This document shows, piece by piece, positions 1 through 10,688 of a stretch of 64,000 nucleotides of DNA (position 1 is its first letter; every line of letters starts with the position of its first letter). The translations under genes and the position numbers were made by a program. The stretch is from NCBI GenBank assembly GCA_015227615.1, contig JAALGZ010000011.1, forward strand, positions 1,116,001-1,180,000, in the 5' to 3' direction. The notes under the pieces are model-generated. The model made no database searches, was not told where the DNA came from, and worked only from the letters and a program-made list of their open reading frames with translations. Origin of the DNA: Labyrinthula sp. Ha. Its lineage: Eukaryota; Sar; Bigyra; Labyrinthulida; Labyrinthulaceae.

Positions 1-3000
1 ATATAATATAGACACAGACCTCTTCGGAGAGGATATATTGAAATATAATCTTTAGGTAGGACTACAACGGACGTTCCTCGGACCGTGAAAATGTGTCTTA
101 GTTCACATGTCTAATGAAAAGATAGAAGGGAACTTCTTTTTTGTATAAAAAAAAGCAGACGAGATAAATTTAATTGAATCTTCAATTTATTCTTGCCAAA
201 AAGGCACCCGATATCCGTCGAATATGCGTAATTTCGGTAACTATATGAAGTAAATTTGTTGAAAATGGCAAATTTCATTAAGAATGTTACAACCAGAAAT
301 ACGATACTTATCACACTCTTGTATATAACAATTCTGTTAAAGATTTCAGAGAAGCTCTATTTGAAATGTTCTCAGTGACAATGTTGTTTGGTACGGAACC
401 ATATTGACCTTGAACAAGCCAGTAGCTCAAGCTCGCCCCATAAAACTAAAAACTGATATGTTTGGTAATATTACCTTATTTAAGAACAGTTCCATGATAA
501 AGAAAAACTGCGCAGTCCAAGAAGCTAAGATTCCTGAATTCAGTTAGAAGAAGTGTCCCATGTTATGAAGAATACGTCAAAATGAGATCAATAAAGCATC
601 GACCTTTCTCCGTAAAATTTTCTTACTATAAGTATGTGATAGACGAGGCTGTCGATTTGAATACTCAGAAACAAATATCTTATAACCTGATGTCTGTAGT
701 AAATTAAATTTTGTAGAGGACTATAAGTTGAAAAATAAGCAACTACGTGCTTAAATTCCGATTTTTAATACAAGTAATCTGAATAAATTATTGTGCACCT
801 GAGGGGAACATGAGTAAATACTATTATGGATACGTTTTTATAGCTTATGATCATCATTTTAGATCTTTTCACCTAATTTCGATCTTTGTGAATCGAATGT
901 CTAGTACAATACCTTGATTAAAAAATGTGTGAAATGATGTGAAGTTGTGAAGTATCACTCCGAACATTAGACACCTCTATATTTTTAGATCACACCGTTA
1001 TCCTTTAAATAGCACATTATGCTTGAGTGAAATACAGAAAATATCTTGGAACGAGTCAATTACTCCTATGAGTGCTATAACATGTTATATTCTTCATAAT
1101 TCAAGAAAGTAAGAATTCAAATTCAGTTCTGTGATGTTTATTTACCATATACGCGTGCAGTTTAGCATATGTAGATCTAAACTCACATTTGCTGTATTAT
1201 TTTCATACTCATCATTCTCTTTCTGGCTCCGTGTGCTAATTACAGTACAATTCTTTCTTTTTTTATTCACCAGCACTATCTGAAAAATAGATAAAAGACT
1301 CTCGGAGATCAAAATGAAAACGTATTGCTTTGGACTAAGATTAGATTGTTGGAATAAATATTAAGCTCACTTATAATTATATTTTTATTAAGATCTCTTT
1401 TTTATATAACTAGGTAGATAAGTGACTTTTCTTTGTTTGTAGGTTATTAGCATTCATTTTGTCAGCTTTTACCCTGTTCCTAAGAATATCCTAACCAGCA
1501 TTATGAAGTTATTTATAAGAATATTCCAATAGGAAAGAGTCAGATTAAACATCAAAAAGGAAGTTTTCATTTTAATAGCTTCTTATTAGGTAGATTATTC
1601 ACAATTTTACAAGAATTCACGGCTATTTGGAATTTTTCTTACTTTGCCATAATAAAATGGTTAAAACAACCATAGAGGAAGCAATATCTTGAATCTGCTA
1701 CAACACATCCGCATCAAAGTACGTTAAGAAGTCACCCGAACTGTTAAAAACATTAATTACAAAGCAGCTATAGAATCAATGCACGTACGATTACAGCCAT
1801 ATTTTCATGAAAGGATTCATGTATCAGTATTATAAAAATAGTTAGGAATGTCTGGAAATTAAAAAAATCCTTACAATGGAGACAAAAGTGCTGTGAAGAA
1901 ACAAGTTTTTTGAGTAGTTTGATTATATTGATACTTTGCTAGATATTGAAAAACCATAAAGTTATTTGATAGTTCTAGTTCTACTGAATGCGGATACGAT
2001 ATTCGATATGTATAACTTCTGCTGTAAAGAGAAACGTAGCTAAATCGTTAATAAGGTAGAATAGCTTCCGTCATCATAATTTAGCGCTTTTAGGGCTCTT
2101 GTTTTAGAAATTTCATAGTCAAAACCGACTGGTACGTAATACTCGGGGACTCTGAATCGCAAATAAGTTTTGATATAAATATTTAAAACACATAAAACCT
2201 TTTCTCATGTCTTAATTCTAATTCCTTCGGGTTTGTGTAGACGTTAGAAAACAAGACATTTATATGCACACTAATTATATCAAAGGGAATATAATCATCG
2301 TGTACACCAGATTTAGATAATACACAAAATCCAGTACACAGTCATACTCTGTTCTTAACTTTCTTATTAATCCTTTCAGTCATTGATTTTGATAGAATGT
2401 TATTATTCAAACTTGAGTAAGATTCCACTCACAGGTATGAGATATGCGTCACTACATTTACAACTTCCAAATATATCGATGAAGTATGAAGCTGTGGCTC
2501 CACACATAACATAGGAGTTACTTTTTGAACCTAACATAATTGTTTGGAAATTAAAGTCTCAATTGCAAAACTACTACAATGTTCAGAGTCGGACTCCCTA
2601 AGATGTAGTAGTAAACCTAAGGTAGATATTATATAATAATTGACGAGTTTTGACAGAATAGCTCGTTTGAACGCAAAATAAAATATACACACATTTGCGA
2701 ATTACACTGTAAGGGTTTCATTTTGAAGTGGAAATGGTACAGCAGAGTAATCAATACATTACCATGTGGTGAAAAGAATACCAACAATTGAGTTGTTGAG
2801 ACTAACCCATTTCTTTTTTTACTACCAACTAAGCAAGAAAACAAGAGTAGAGAACTGACCAACTATCACTTCACCATCTGCATGTGTAAAAGGTGAGGCT
2901 GTAGCGATTAGAAGTTCTGAGGTCCATTTTACATGAATTGCACAGATCAAGTTTCATAACAATCACTCATGAAAGAAGTTGGGTGTATTTTCCAGTTTAA

Positions 3001-3920
3001 CCACTGCAATGATCCTATGCTTTGAATAGGTATTGGATATACGCTTAAATTTAACACCGTGAAAACAAGAATATACAATCACTAGTCGAGCAGAAGAAAC
3101 ATTCATATTTTAAGTAAAAATGAAAATATTATTGAGCCAAAACTTCGAAAAGCACTCTCTGAGCTTTAATCAAAGTCTTAAAATTGAAAACAAAAATAGA
3201 GTTATCAAATAAATAGGTGAACACGATTGAAGCTTTGGTGAGGTATAGTATCAGGCTATCCACGTATTTGAGAACGTGGAATTAAGCTAAAAGAAGTCCT
3301 TCTTTGGTTCATTATTGATGTATATTAAGTACTATTTCCCATACCTCCTTCAAAACCTTTTGATTTAATTTCTACTTGAACTGAGTAATAATGCCCGGAA
3401 TCAATACGATGAGCTACAATACTAAATATGTCACAAGAATAGACTAAGGTTTCTAGACAGGGCAGTACAATTGAAAGGGAGATAGGAAACCCCAAGACTA
3501 TTAAAAAAATATAATAGTTAAACTAACTGCTTTAAACTTGAAAGAATAGCGTCATCATAAGAGACACATAGCAAATAATATGACATCCAATACAACATTT
3601 TCCCCAGGAAAACTTGCCTTATGAATGCCACTATTTGCTACTTGAGATACGTTTCTTCAACCTATGTATCTAGCAAGCGTTGGAATATTTATAATTTTAG
3701 CTGGAGTATGATTTCCAACATTTTCCTTCTCTTGAATCGTTAAATACTACGAATGATCTTCTTCCTAAGCCTCATTCGCGAACCCTTCGTCAACTTAATA
3801 GATCACCATCAACTGCTTTCTGGAAAAATAACGTCGAGATAGAGCATCCGTGTTAATTTTTGATTCACCCATATCAATAAAACTATACTGTTCCATAACC
3901 CAAATAAGTTGTTTTATGTT
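1..3920. other. gene-poor AT-rich stretch
   Basis: No supported gene. Only short open frames without recognisable domains occur (the longest under 80 codons), as expected by chance in AT-rich DNA. I see no tRNA, long repeat or low-complexity block. The stretch ends at the tRNA pair. Confidence 0.6.
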
Positions 3921-3925
3921 AAAAA
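3921..3925 (-). terminator. RNA polymerase III terminator after initiator tRNA
   Basis: On the minus strand a run of five T starts four bases after the discriminator base of the initiator tRNA. No run of four or more T lies between the two tRNA genes, so this is the only visible Pol III stop for the pair. Confidence 0.6.
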
Positions 3926-3929
3926 CTTC

Positions 3930-4001
3930 TTGCGATGGTCTGTTTCGATCAGACGACCTTGGGGTTATGAGCCCCACACGCTTCCTCTGCGCCACATCGC
4001 A
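3930..4001 (-). tRNA. initiator tRNA-Met (CAT)
   Basis: A 72-nt cloverleaf without intron. The 7-bp acceptor stem is perfect (TGCGATG with CATCGCA) and the discriminator is A. The D stem is GCGC/GCGT. The anticodon stem TGGGG/CCCCA encloses loop CTCATAA, with anticodon CAT at 3967-3969. The T stem GTCTG/CAGAC encloses loop ATCGAAA. The A-starting T loop, in place of TTCGAA, and the GTGGCGCAG start of the D arm are known hallmarks of eukaryotic initiator tRNA, so this is iMet, not elongator Met. One oddity: the first pair reads T1:A72, whereas eukaryotic initiators usually have A1:T72. It lies 28 bp downstream of tRNA-Thr on the same strand. Confidence 0.93.
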
Positions 4002-4029
4002 TTGACATCAATTTACTGATATCTCGTAC

Positions 4030-4102
4030 AGCTCACGGTCGGATTCGAACCAACGACCTTTCGCTTACTAAGCGAATGCAACTACCCCTGTGCTACGCAA
4101 GC
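4030..4102 (-). tRNA. tRNA-Thr (AGT)
   Basis: A 73-nt cloverleaf without intron. The acceptor stem is GCTTGCG with CGTGAGC (two G-T pairs). The D arm begins TAGCAC. The anticodon stem TTCGC/GCGAA encloses loop TTAGTAA with anticodon AGT (4067-4069), which reads threonine ACU/ACC codons after inosine editing. The T arm is GTTGG-TTCGAAT-CCGAC, a standard B box. The D stem has a weak pair. No T-run follows before the next tRNA, so a dicistronic Thr-iMet precursor is likely. Confidence 0.92.
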
Positions 4103-4697
4103 TAATAATTTTTATAGGCTTTCCACTGAAATATATCTCCGCTGGATTTCAGAACATAATATGAACTATAATAGAGAACTGAAAAGAAACTTGTAGAATT
4201 ATAAGAAAGGCTAAAGATTATAAGCACTGGCTGAAGAGACTGTATCATACGTTCCTAATGGCTTCATACGGTTTAAATGAAGCTAAAATAACTCAAAACT
4301 ATTCGCCACTATCTACCCCGAAGACACCTATGTTATATTCCTTTGGGCCATAGCTGAGCCATGACATTTTAGCAAAGCTAAGTTTAGCAAACAATCAGTC
4401 TCTGTTGAAATAATGAAGAGAAATTATTCCCTTCTATATCACATTAGCAAATCTCTATATTCAAAAGATACTGGTTTTGGCATTAACCCTGTTCTGGTAT
4501 ATGAGTATGCGCGTGATTTAAAAGGGGGACGGCCTTGCTTAGTATCAAGAATCTTATTCTGAAGTTTTAGAATTTGCAAATGAACAAGAAAACACACCCA
4601 GATTATTGAACTCAATCCTGTTCACTTCTTCACATACAAAGAAAACATAACTTCATATATCAAACTCATTCTTAACTCTTAACACATCATCTAAATC
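4103..4697. other. intergenic, no feature seen
   Basis: AT-rich spacer between tRNA-Thr and the 3' end of the YIF1 gene. I see no open frame, repeat or RNA structure that I can support. Confidence 0.5.
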
Positions 4698-5750
4698 CTA
4701 CTCCCCTGATTTACTTACTTGTGATTGAAAAAATTCAGGAGTATATCCCAAATATGTGAGCAATGTCAGTTCCAAAACGATATAAATCAATATCAATGCT
4801 TTGGCCCTCTTAGGCAAACTTCCATCTTCCCGCGGCTCTATTTTATTCATCAAATATTTTCCATTAAAGACAAAGCCTGTAAGTGCAGCATATGCAAAGC
4901 TTCCCAAAAACGCATACGTCCCGAAACAAAGACCTAATACTAACGTACAAGATAATCCAAAGAATTTATAAGATGAGAGTCCAATGAACTCAAGAACAGT
5001 TAAATCAACATTTCGTACAGCAAAAGCAAATTTCACCCCTTGTATGATAGAAATTTGAAGACCCACTAATGTCGAAGATATTGAGGCGCTGCTGGAGAGC
5101 ATATCTGGTGAGAATCCATCGCTGAGCTTTCCTTCAATCAAACCAACTAGCAGTGTATAAGTTACAAAAGACATCAATGGAATGTATAGATCAACAGCTT
5201 CAAAATCCAAATTAGGAGGTGTTCTTGCGTCATTTGCTCCTTTTTGCGTATACTCTTTAAATTTATGCAGGAATGGAAACATGAGCAGCTTTATTTTTTG
5301 AAGGACATACTGATTATCAACTGTAAAATGAAATTGAAGGTTATTCCAGAAAGATCCAACACCAGGAGAGAACTTATTGAAGGAATTATCCACATATTGT
5401 TGAGCTTGTTGAACACCAACCTGTAAAAGAGGGTTGTTTCCAAAAGCACCTAAGTTCTGTATATTTAACCCAAAGTCGTTTGGTCCAGGTTGTATATTTT
5501 GATTGGCTATATTCTGATTTTGAGGTTTCTGGTTGGTTGAAGAGTTGTTGTTTTGATAATTTTGTGTGTTTTGGGTCTGAGGAAAATCCTGGGTAAATTG
5601 AGGATTAGGAGGAGAGTTTACAGGCTGATATGAAGAAGAAGGTTGTTGAAATGTTGGACGAGGCTTATTGAATCTAATATTGTTTGGTTTTCTTCGATTT
5701 AAAGGCTTTGATGATCCATGTGGTCTTCTAAATGTATTGTTAGGATTCAT
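4698..5750 (-). CDS. YIF1: YIF1 family protein (ER-Golgi trafficking)
   Basis: YIF1 is a multi-spanning membrane protein that pairs with YIP1 and Rab/Ypt GTPases on COPII vesicles and early Golgi. This 350-residue product has a polar N-terminal third (about residues 1-105, rich in Pro, Asn and Gln), then the family domain. The stretch VDNQYVLQKIKLLMFPF followed by DLYIPLMSFVTY matches the YIF1 signature. A hydrophobic C-terminal half follows with about five membrane segments, roughly from residue 185 to 340. The length is near that of human YIF1A/B (about 300). The ATG is the first in the open frame and the gene ends in TAG. Two TTTTGGGCA elements in opposite orientations lie upstream. It is a single exon. 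The family assignment is firm. Confidence 0.9.
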   Translation of the reverse strand: MNPNNTFRRPHGSSKPLNRRKPNNIRFNKPRPTFQQPSSSYQPVNSPPNPQFTQDFPQTQNTQNYQNNNSSTNQKPQNQNIANQNIQPGPNDFGLNIQNLGAFGNNPLLQVGVQQAQQYVDNSFNKFSPGVGSFWNNLQFHFTVDNQYVLQKIKLLMFPFLHKFKEYTQKGANDARTPPNLDFEAVDLYIPLMSFVTYTLLVGLIEGKLSDGFSPDMLSSSASISSTLVGLQISIIQGVKFAFAVRNVDLTVLEFIGLSSYKFFGLSCTLVLGLCFGTYAFLGSFAYAALTGFVFNGKYLMNKIEPREDGSLPKRAKALILIYIVLELTLLTYLGYTPEFFQSQVSKSGE

Positions 5751-5796
5751 CCTTCAACTAAATTTGGTTATATGGTATATGTTGCAACTTTTCTTT

Positions 5797-5874
5797 ATTT
5801 TGGGCACAATCTTACTATAGTGTTTCTAAAGAGATTCTTACACAGCGCGCTCTTCATCTTCTTGTGCCCAAAAT
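5797..5874. promoter_or_regulatory. paired TTTTGGGCA elements upstream of YIF1
   Basis: ATTTTGGGCA is on the plus strand at 5797-5806, 46 bp upstream of the YIF1 ATG. The same ten bases are on the minus strand at 5865-5874. The two copies face each other across 58 bp. The same word occurs close to the starts of other genes in this window, so I read the pair as promoter elements. Confidence 0.6.
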
Positions 5875-8800
5875 TAGAATAAGTGCACAAGTTAAACATT
5901 TTACACTCAAATTGAAAAAAATCTCTTGTTAAAATTTATTTCAATTCAGAGCTTATTGCCCCCGAGCAGCTCTAATGATTACACCTCTTCTCCCTCTAGA
6001 TCTGCAACTTGCTCCGAAATGAACTTTGAGTTTTTATTTTTGATGTTTAGGTTGGGTTCAGTAGTTATTTATAGTATTTCAGTATGCCATATACTTAACC
6101 ATTATTTTATTTATCCCTACAAACTGTCTACTGAGGTTCTAACTGTTCTATCTATTCATATTCTAAGCTTCCCATCAGTCCGTTCAGTCAGCTTCAAAAA
6201 TTAAACATAAATATTTATTCACTACTATATAGGATTCGTTTTGCTAAATCTGATATCAATTCTTTATGCCATCCTGCCATTGAACGTTAACAAGAGATAT
6301 TATCAGAGTCTTCAGCGCGGTAGGTGACAGTGCGACAAGTTATCAATAGACACATTTCCATTTTCTCGTTATGAAAGCAAACCATTTAAACATGGATCTT
6401 TTATATTGCTATGATAAACCTAGACTTTCAAGCTTTGAATATATTTGAAAAAAATTGTGTTAATGTTTTTGATGCTATGCTTTAGTGAACTGAGTCTCCA
6501 ATGTATCAAGAAAAAGCGCGTTGCTAAAGAGCATTGAAAGAAACAGCAGATTGGACTTGTTAATGAAATTTCAAGGTTTATTCGATTTTAAAAAGGCTAA
6601 TTATAAGAATACCTGTAAGAAGAAAGGCTTGAATGAAATCTACAAACATGTTTATGGCTACCCCTGTAGCCCTTTAGTAAAAACCCGTACTCCGTGCAGC
6701 TGAAACCCCCCTATGCACTCAAAGAAGGAGGGCCCAAAGAATAAAAAGTATAAAACCGTTTCTGTATGTGTATAAATGGCAATGGAAATTCAGTATGAGA
6801 AAATTATTTGCTGGAGATTCAAAAATGTTGTTTGCAAGTACATTATGATACATATCAACAAAATAAGAGTAAACAAACTAGAACAAGTATTGTTCAAGCT
6901 CATGATAGAATATATATATCTTAAGAGTAATTTTACCAAATTACTATATTAAACTGAATATTTAAATCTTGTAACCTAACAGCGAATTGGTTTGCATCAG
7001 AGATAACATACTTAGAAAGTATCAGTTATCACTTCTCGTACATTCTTGTTAGATGCGGGAGCCCAGATGGGTAAAACCTGTTTCTTAGCTAGGACGAGAA
7101 CACCTTAAATAATAGTTAGAAGATCGAGTAGCTGATCAAAGTAAAATCTACTAACAAATTAACAAAGAAAATCAAAGGTTGACAAGGCAAGATCAAACTA
7201 TGCTTCTTCATAACAAAAATTGAGTACCAAAGAACAATTAAGATATCAGGGAGCATAATATATGGAGTAACAATTTTGTTGTTTCATAATAAGAACAAAA
7301 AACTTTTGAAATGCTAATAACGGCAGATGAATAAAAACCCAATCGATTATAAATATCAAAAGTTAGTATCCTATTTTGGCACATGTTGATGGGGAGGAAA
7401 TATATGAAACTTTGAAACAATTTTGAGGAAAGAGAAGGTATTAAGAAGCTTTCTACTAAAAATATCTGATATTAACTACTCCTTAACGAAATAAAACATG
7501 TCAATTAATGTTGAGATATGCGTTGTTTCTATGCTCATACTGGAAACAATGCGGAGAAAATGATTTCATTGTACATCCTTAGTGATTCTGCTTGAAGTGG
7601 ATATTATTAAAACATAATAACGAGGCACCATGCATAAATATTCGTACTGTATATTTACTACCAGCGCCTCAGCTTTGCTTAACATTCATTTAATTTCATA
7701 TCCTACCAAATTTATGATATCGAATATGTTTCCTCAGACTGCTATATACCTGACAATATTGGATATTTTCTTACAATCCGTAATAATTACTTAAAGTTTG
7801 CGTTTCATTTATTTGTACAGTGCGTTAATATAGATCTCCTTACTAGTAAGCTTTGACTTCCACTGAAACCTCCAACTAGGGTAAATAGTCTTAGTGACAT
7901 AGGAGAGTGCATCTAAAGGAAAAAATGTGTGCATGTTGTAATTCTTCAGAAAACAAAAGTAAAATTTTAAGCTAAAAATCAATTATAGTGGTTTGAAGCT
8001 TTATAAATATATATATGGTTAACGGTATATAAAGCCGTTGAATGTTTATTTATTGAATATCTTAAAAGTTAAGGGATAGAGCTAACCTGTACTCATAAAT
8101 GTATTTAGAATACAGTACTTAATAGATATCTGTCGCGACATCAGTACTCAAGTATTATATGAATGCTTTGATCTTAACAAAAACAGTTCTGTATCTATTT
8201 TATTATTATCTGAATATGTAGCACCAAGCCATTGGACGACTAAACTCGAATCTTATGAAGTTCTGGCAATTTTTATAATAGAGAAGTTTTAAGAAGTTCG
8301 ATCTAAAGCTCGCATACTAGTGTTGTAATGGTGATAATTGGATTTCTTCATACGAAAATAGTTTTGTTTAGATCTTAAAGTTTGCATCCTGATATAAACA
8401 TATTAACATGAAAGCATGAGTTGTATCTTGGTTATTACTTAACATTTTCCTTTTCGGACTATTTCAATAGTAGATCTTGAATTTCAACAGACATGGAACA
8501 TGTAAAAAGACTCTTTTCTTTCTATCTGATGTAGGGCAAGTGTTTTTGTATGATTGGCGAGAAACTTTTTGCATCAAATGTACCATTTTAAGCTGGAAGA
8601 GAGGAATATGAATGGTAAAGCATTAATTGTCACGCATTATTTGAAACTAATAAGAGTTCCCCGAGATTACATTACTATGTGTTGCTGAGTTCCAAAGAAT
8701 AAAGATGTACCAAAAAGGCTTCATAACACCAAACTATAATATAGATTTGGGGCATTAGGCAGGATTTTGTACATTATATTTTTTTGGAAAGTAGCCTGAA

Positions 8801-9965
8801 TACTGGAAAATAGCAAGAAAAAATTTCCGTGGCTCTTTCATCAACTTCGACTGTGCTTCGCTAAGACTACTTATTTCACCTTAATTGGTGAGCTCAATTT
8901 TAAAATAAGAATACTTTTGCAACATATTTCCTCCAATACAGAATACTTAAACTAAGCTAGAAATATATTTTATATGCAAATGACACAGATAAGCTATAGC
9001 GAATAGTTTTCTCCTATAGCACTGGACCTATCACCTACCGTGTAAGAAGTTCAAGATTTAAACAGAGTTTGAGAGAAATGACTCTATTCTATGTGGAATA
9101 TAAACTGGTTTAACTCGTCAAAATAATGGAGCTCTTTCTTTTATTACATGTTAGTTAGTAGAGCTGAGAGCAAAGTTGCACTAAAAGCAGTCTGCAAAGA
9201 AAGTGATATATATTCTACACGTCTTGAATATGTTTGATGAAAAAAACCAGTTCTTTTGCTAATTGAGAATATTATTATTTGTTGAACTGTTATTACGAAC
9301 TTCATTTCTATATTTTTTTTCTTTAAGGAAGCTAATTTGACTATAAGACCTTCTAAGCGCAATGACCTGTGAGCAAGAATCAAATCATGTCCTTTCATAA
9401 CAGAAATATTTTATTAAGCTTAGATAATGAAGAATATAATACATTGTCAAAGTTGTAGATTGTCACCAATATGTATCTTCACCAAAACATTATTCTTAGT
9501 CTTAGATTTTTGCAAATGAAGTTTTGAAGTAAGCGAGATAGTATTTGTTTTTCTTTTTAGATTTCTCGAAGAAGCATTAGAGGCTAAAATAGTTCAATAT
9601 CTTGAGAAATTAGAATGAATTTAAAAATTTGATTCATTCACAGAGAATTCTTGTTACTTTCTTCTAAAATCTTCATTTCTGAAATATCTCACGTCGATTG
9701 AATTTAGAAAAAAAGAAAAAAGAATAAGTTTTGTTGTTTTTATTTATTGAGAACTAAATTGCTGTTCAGAAAAAATAATGCAAAAAAATCAAAAACCCAA
9801 TATCATATTTATAAGAATGTAGTTGTAGTCTTTTTCTTTATCGAATCTTTCCCTCATTTACAAGATTTCACAACTATAAATATCATTATCTCAACTTTTT
9901 ATCTAATTATACAAAGTTCATTGTAAAAAAGTATATTTTGACTGCAACTTGTTCAACTGAATTCT
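5875..9965. other. gene-poor AT-rich stretch
   Basis: No supported gene. Short open frames at 5926-6204 (no early ATG), 6521-6703, 7238-7420 and 9144-9398 show no domain or composition that sets them apart from chance. I see no tRNA or long repeat. Confidence 0.5.
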
Positions 9966-10688
9966 TTAAACTATTTCTTCTAAATAAGCTTCCTTCATCT
10001 TTTCAACTAAGAGATCCTTTACTTCCTCTGTTAGATATACCTTGAAGAAAGAAAAGGAAATATTATGTATAACAATATTCTTGAAGTCCTCTTTAATGAC
10101 AAGTAAATTAGGATTTAATGCTGCATAAGTAAGGTACCTCGTCTGTTCCGCTTGCATAGAATCAAACTCATCAAAGTAAAAGTGGAAATCTTCATTGAAG
10201 AAATAATTAAGTAGAACTCCAGGTAAAAAGCAACAATATTTGAGTATTCCCCAAGATTCAATTCTCTCAAGATAGATAAATATTCCGTTTCTCGATAAAA
10301 TTATATTTTGTCTAAGATAGTTTTCAACATTTTCATAATCAGCTTTGAAACTGTTTTGGTAAAAACTAGTGACAACAATGCAATAACCACAACAACAAAG
10401 AGAAACGAAAATTAGCACACACAAACTTTTTACGACGCTAATTAATATTAGCTTGGCCCTTTCATAAGAATTTAGATAAACACTTTGGTATTCTTTGTCA
10501 CCAAGTATAGTCAAAAAATTAGTAAAGTAGGATTTTCGTTCCAAGTGTTTTTTCTTGTTTTCCTTTGATAGGTGTACTAATAGTATATTATTTTGAGAAA
10601 AGGCAATATCTTCACCCCCATATTCTTCAAATTTTGTAATAACTTCATCACGTAATACTTCATTTGTTTTCGCCCTTAGGGGGAACAT
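9966..10688 (-). CDS. hypothetical membrane protein
   Basis: A 240-residue single open frame, much longer than chance for this AT-rich desert, starting at ATG and ending in TAA. I do not recognise a family. Residues 1-75 are soluble and charged. A strong hydrophobic segment with a CCCGYC cluster lies at about residues 80-108. A second hydrophobic patch (ILKYCCFLPGVLLNYFF) lies at about 147-165. The C-terminal 70 residues are acidic and hydrophilic. This suggests one or two membrane spans with both ends on the same side if both patches are inserted. No neighbour lies within 4 kb. The TTTTGGGCA element is absent upstream. It could be a lineage-specific gene. Confidence 0.6.
   Translation of the reverse strand: MFPLRAKTNEVLRDEVITKFEEYGGEDIAFSQNNILLVHLSKENKKKHLERKSYFTNFLTILGDKEYQSVYLNSYERAKLILISVVKSLCVLIFVSLCCCGYCIVVTSFYQNSFKADYENVENYLRQNIILSRNGIFIYLERIESWGILKYCCFLPGVLLNYFFNEDFHFYFDEFDSMQAEQTRYLTYAALNPNLLVIKEDFKNIVIHNISFSFFKVYLTEEVKDLLVEKMKEAYLEEIV

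Noticed and set aside
3795-3995. 66-codon minus-strand frame
   Set aside because: Its first part is the initiator tRNA read as codons; the tRNA explains the open stretch.
5926-6204. 92-codon frame next to the paired promoter elements, candidate divergent partner of YIF1
   Set aside because: It has no ATG for the first 31 codons, and the pieces on the opposite strand look just as protein-like; not supportable.
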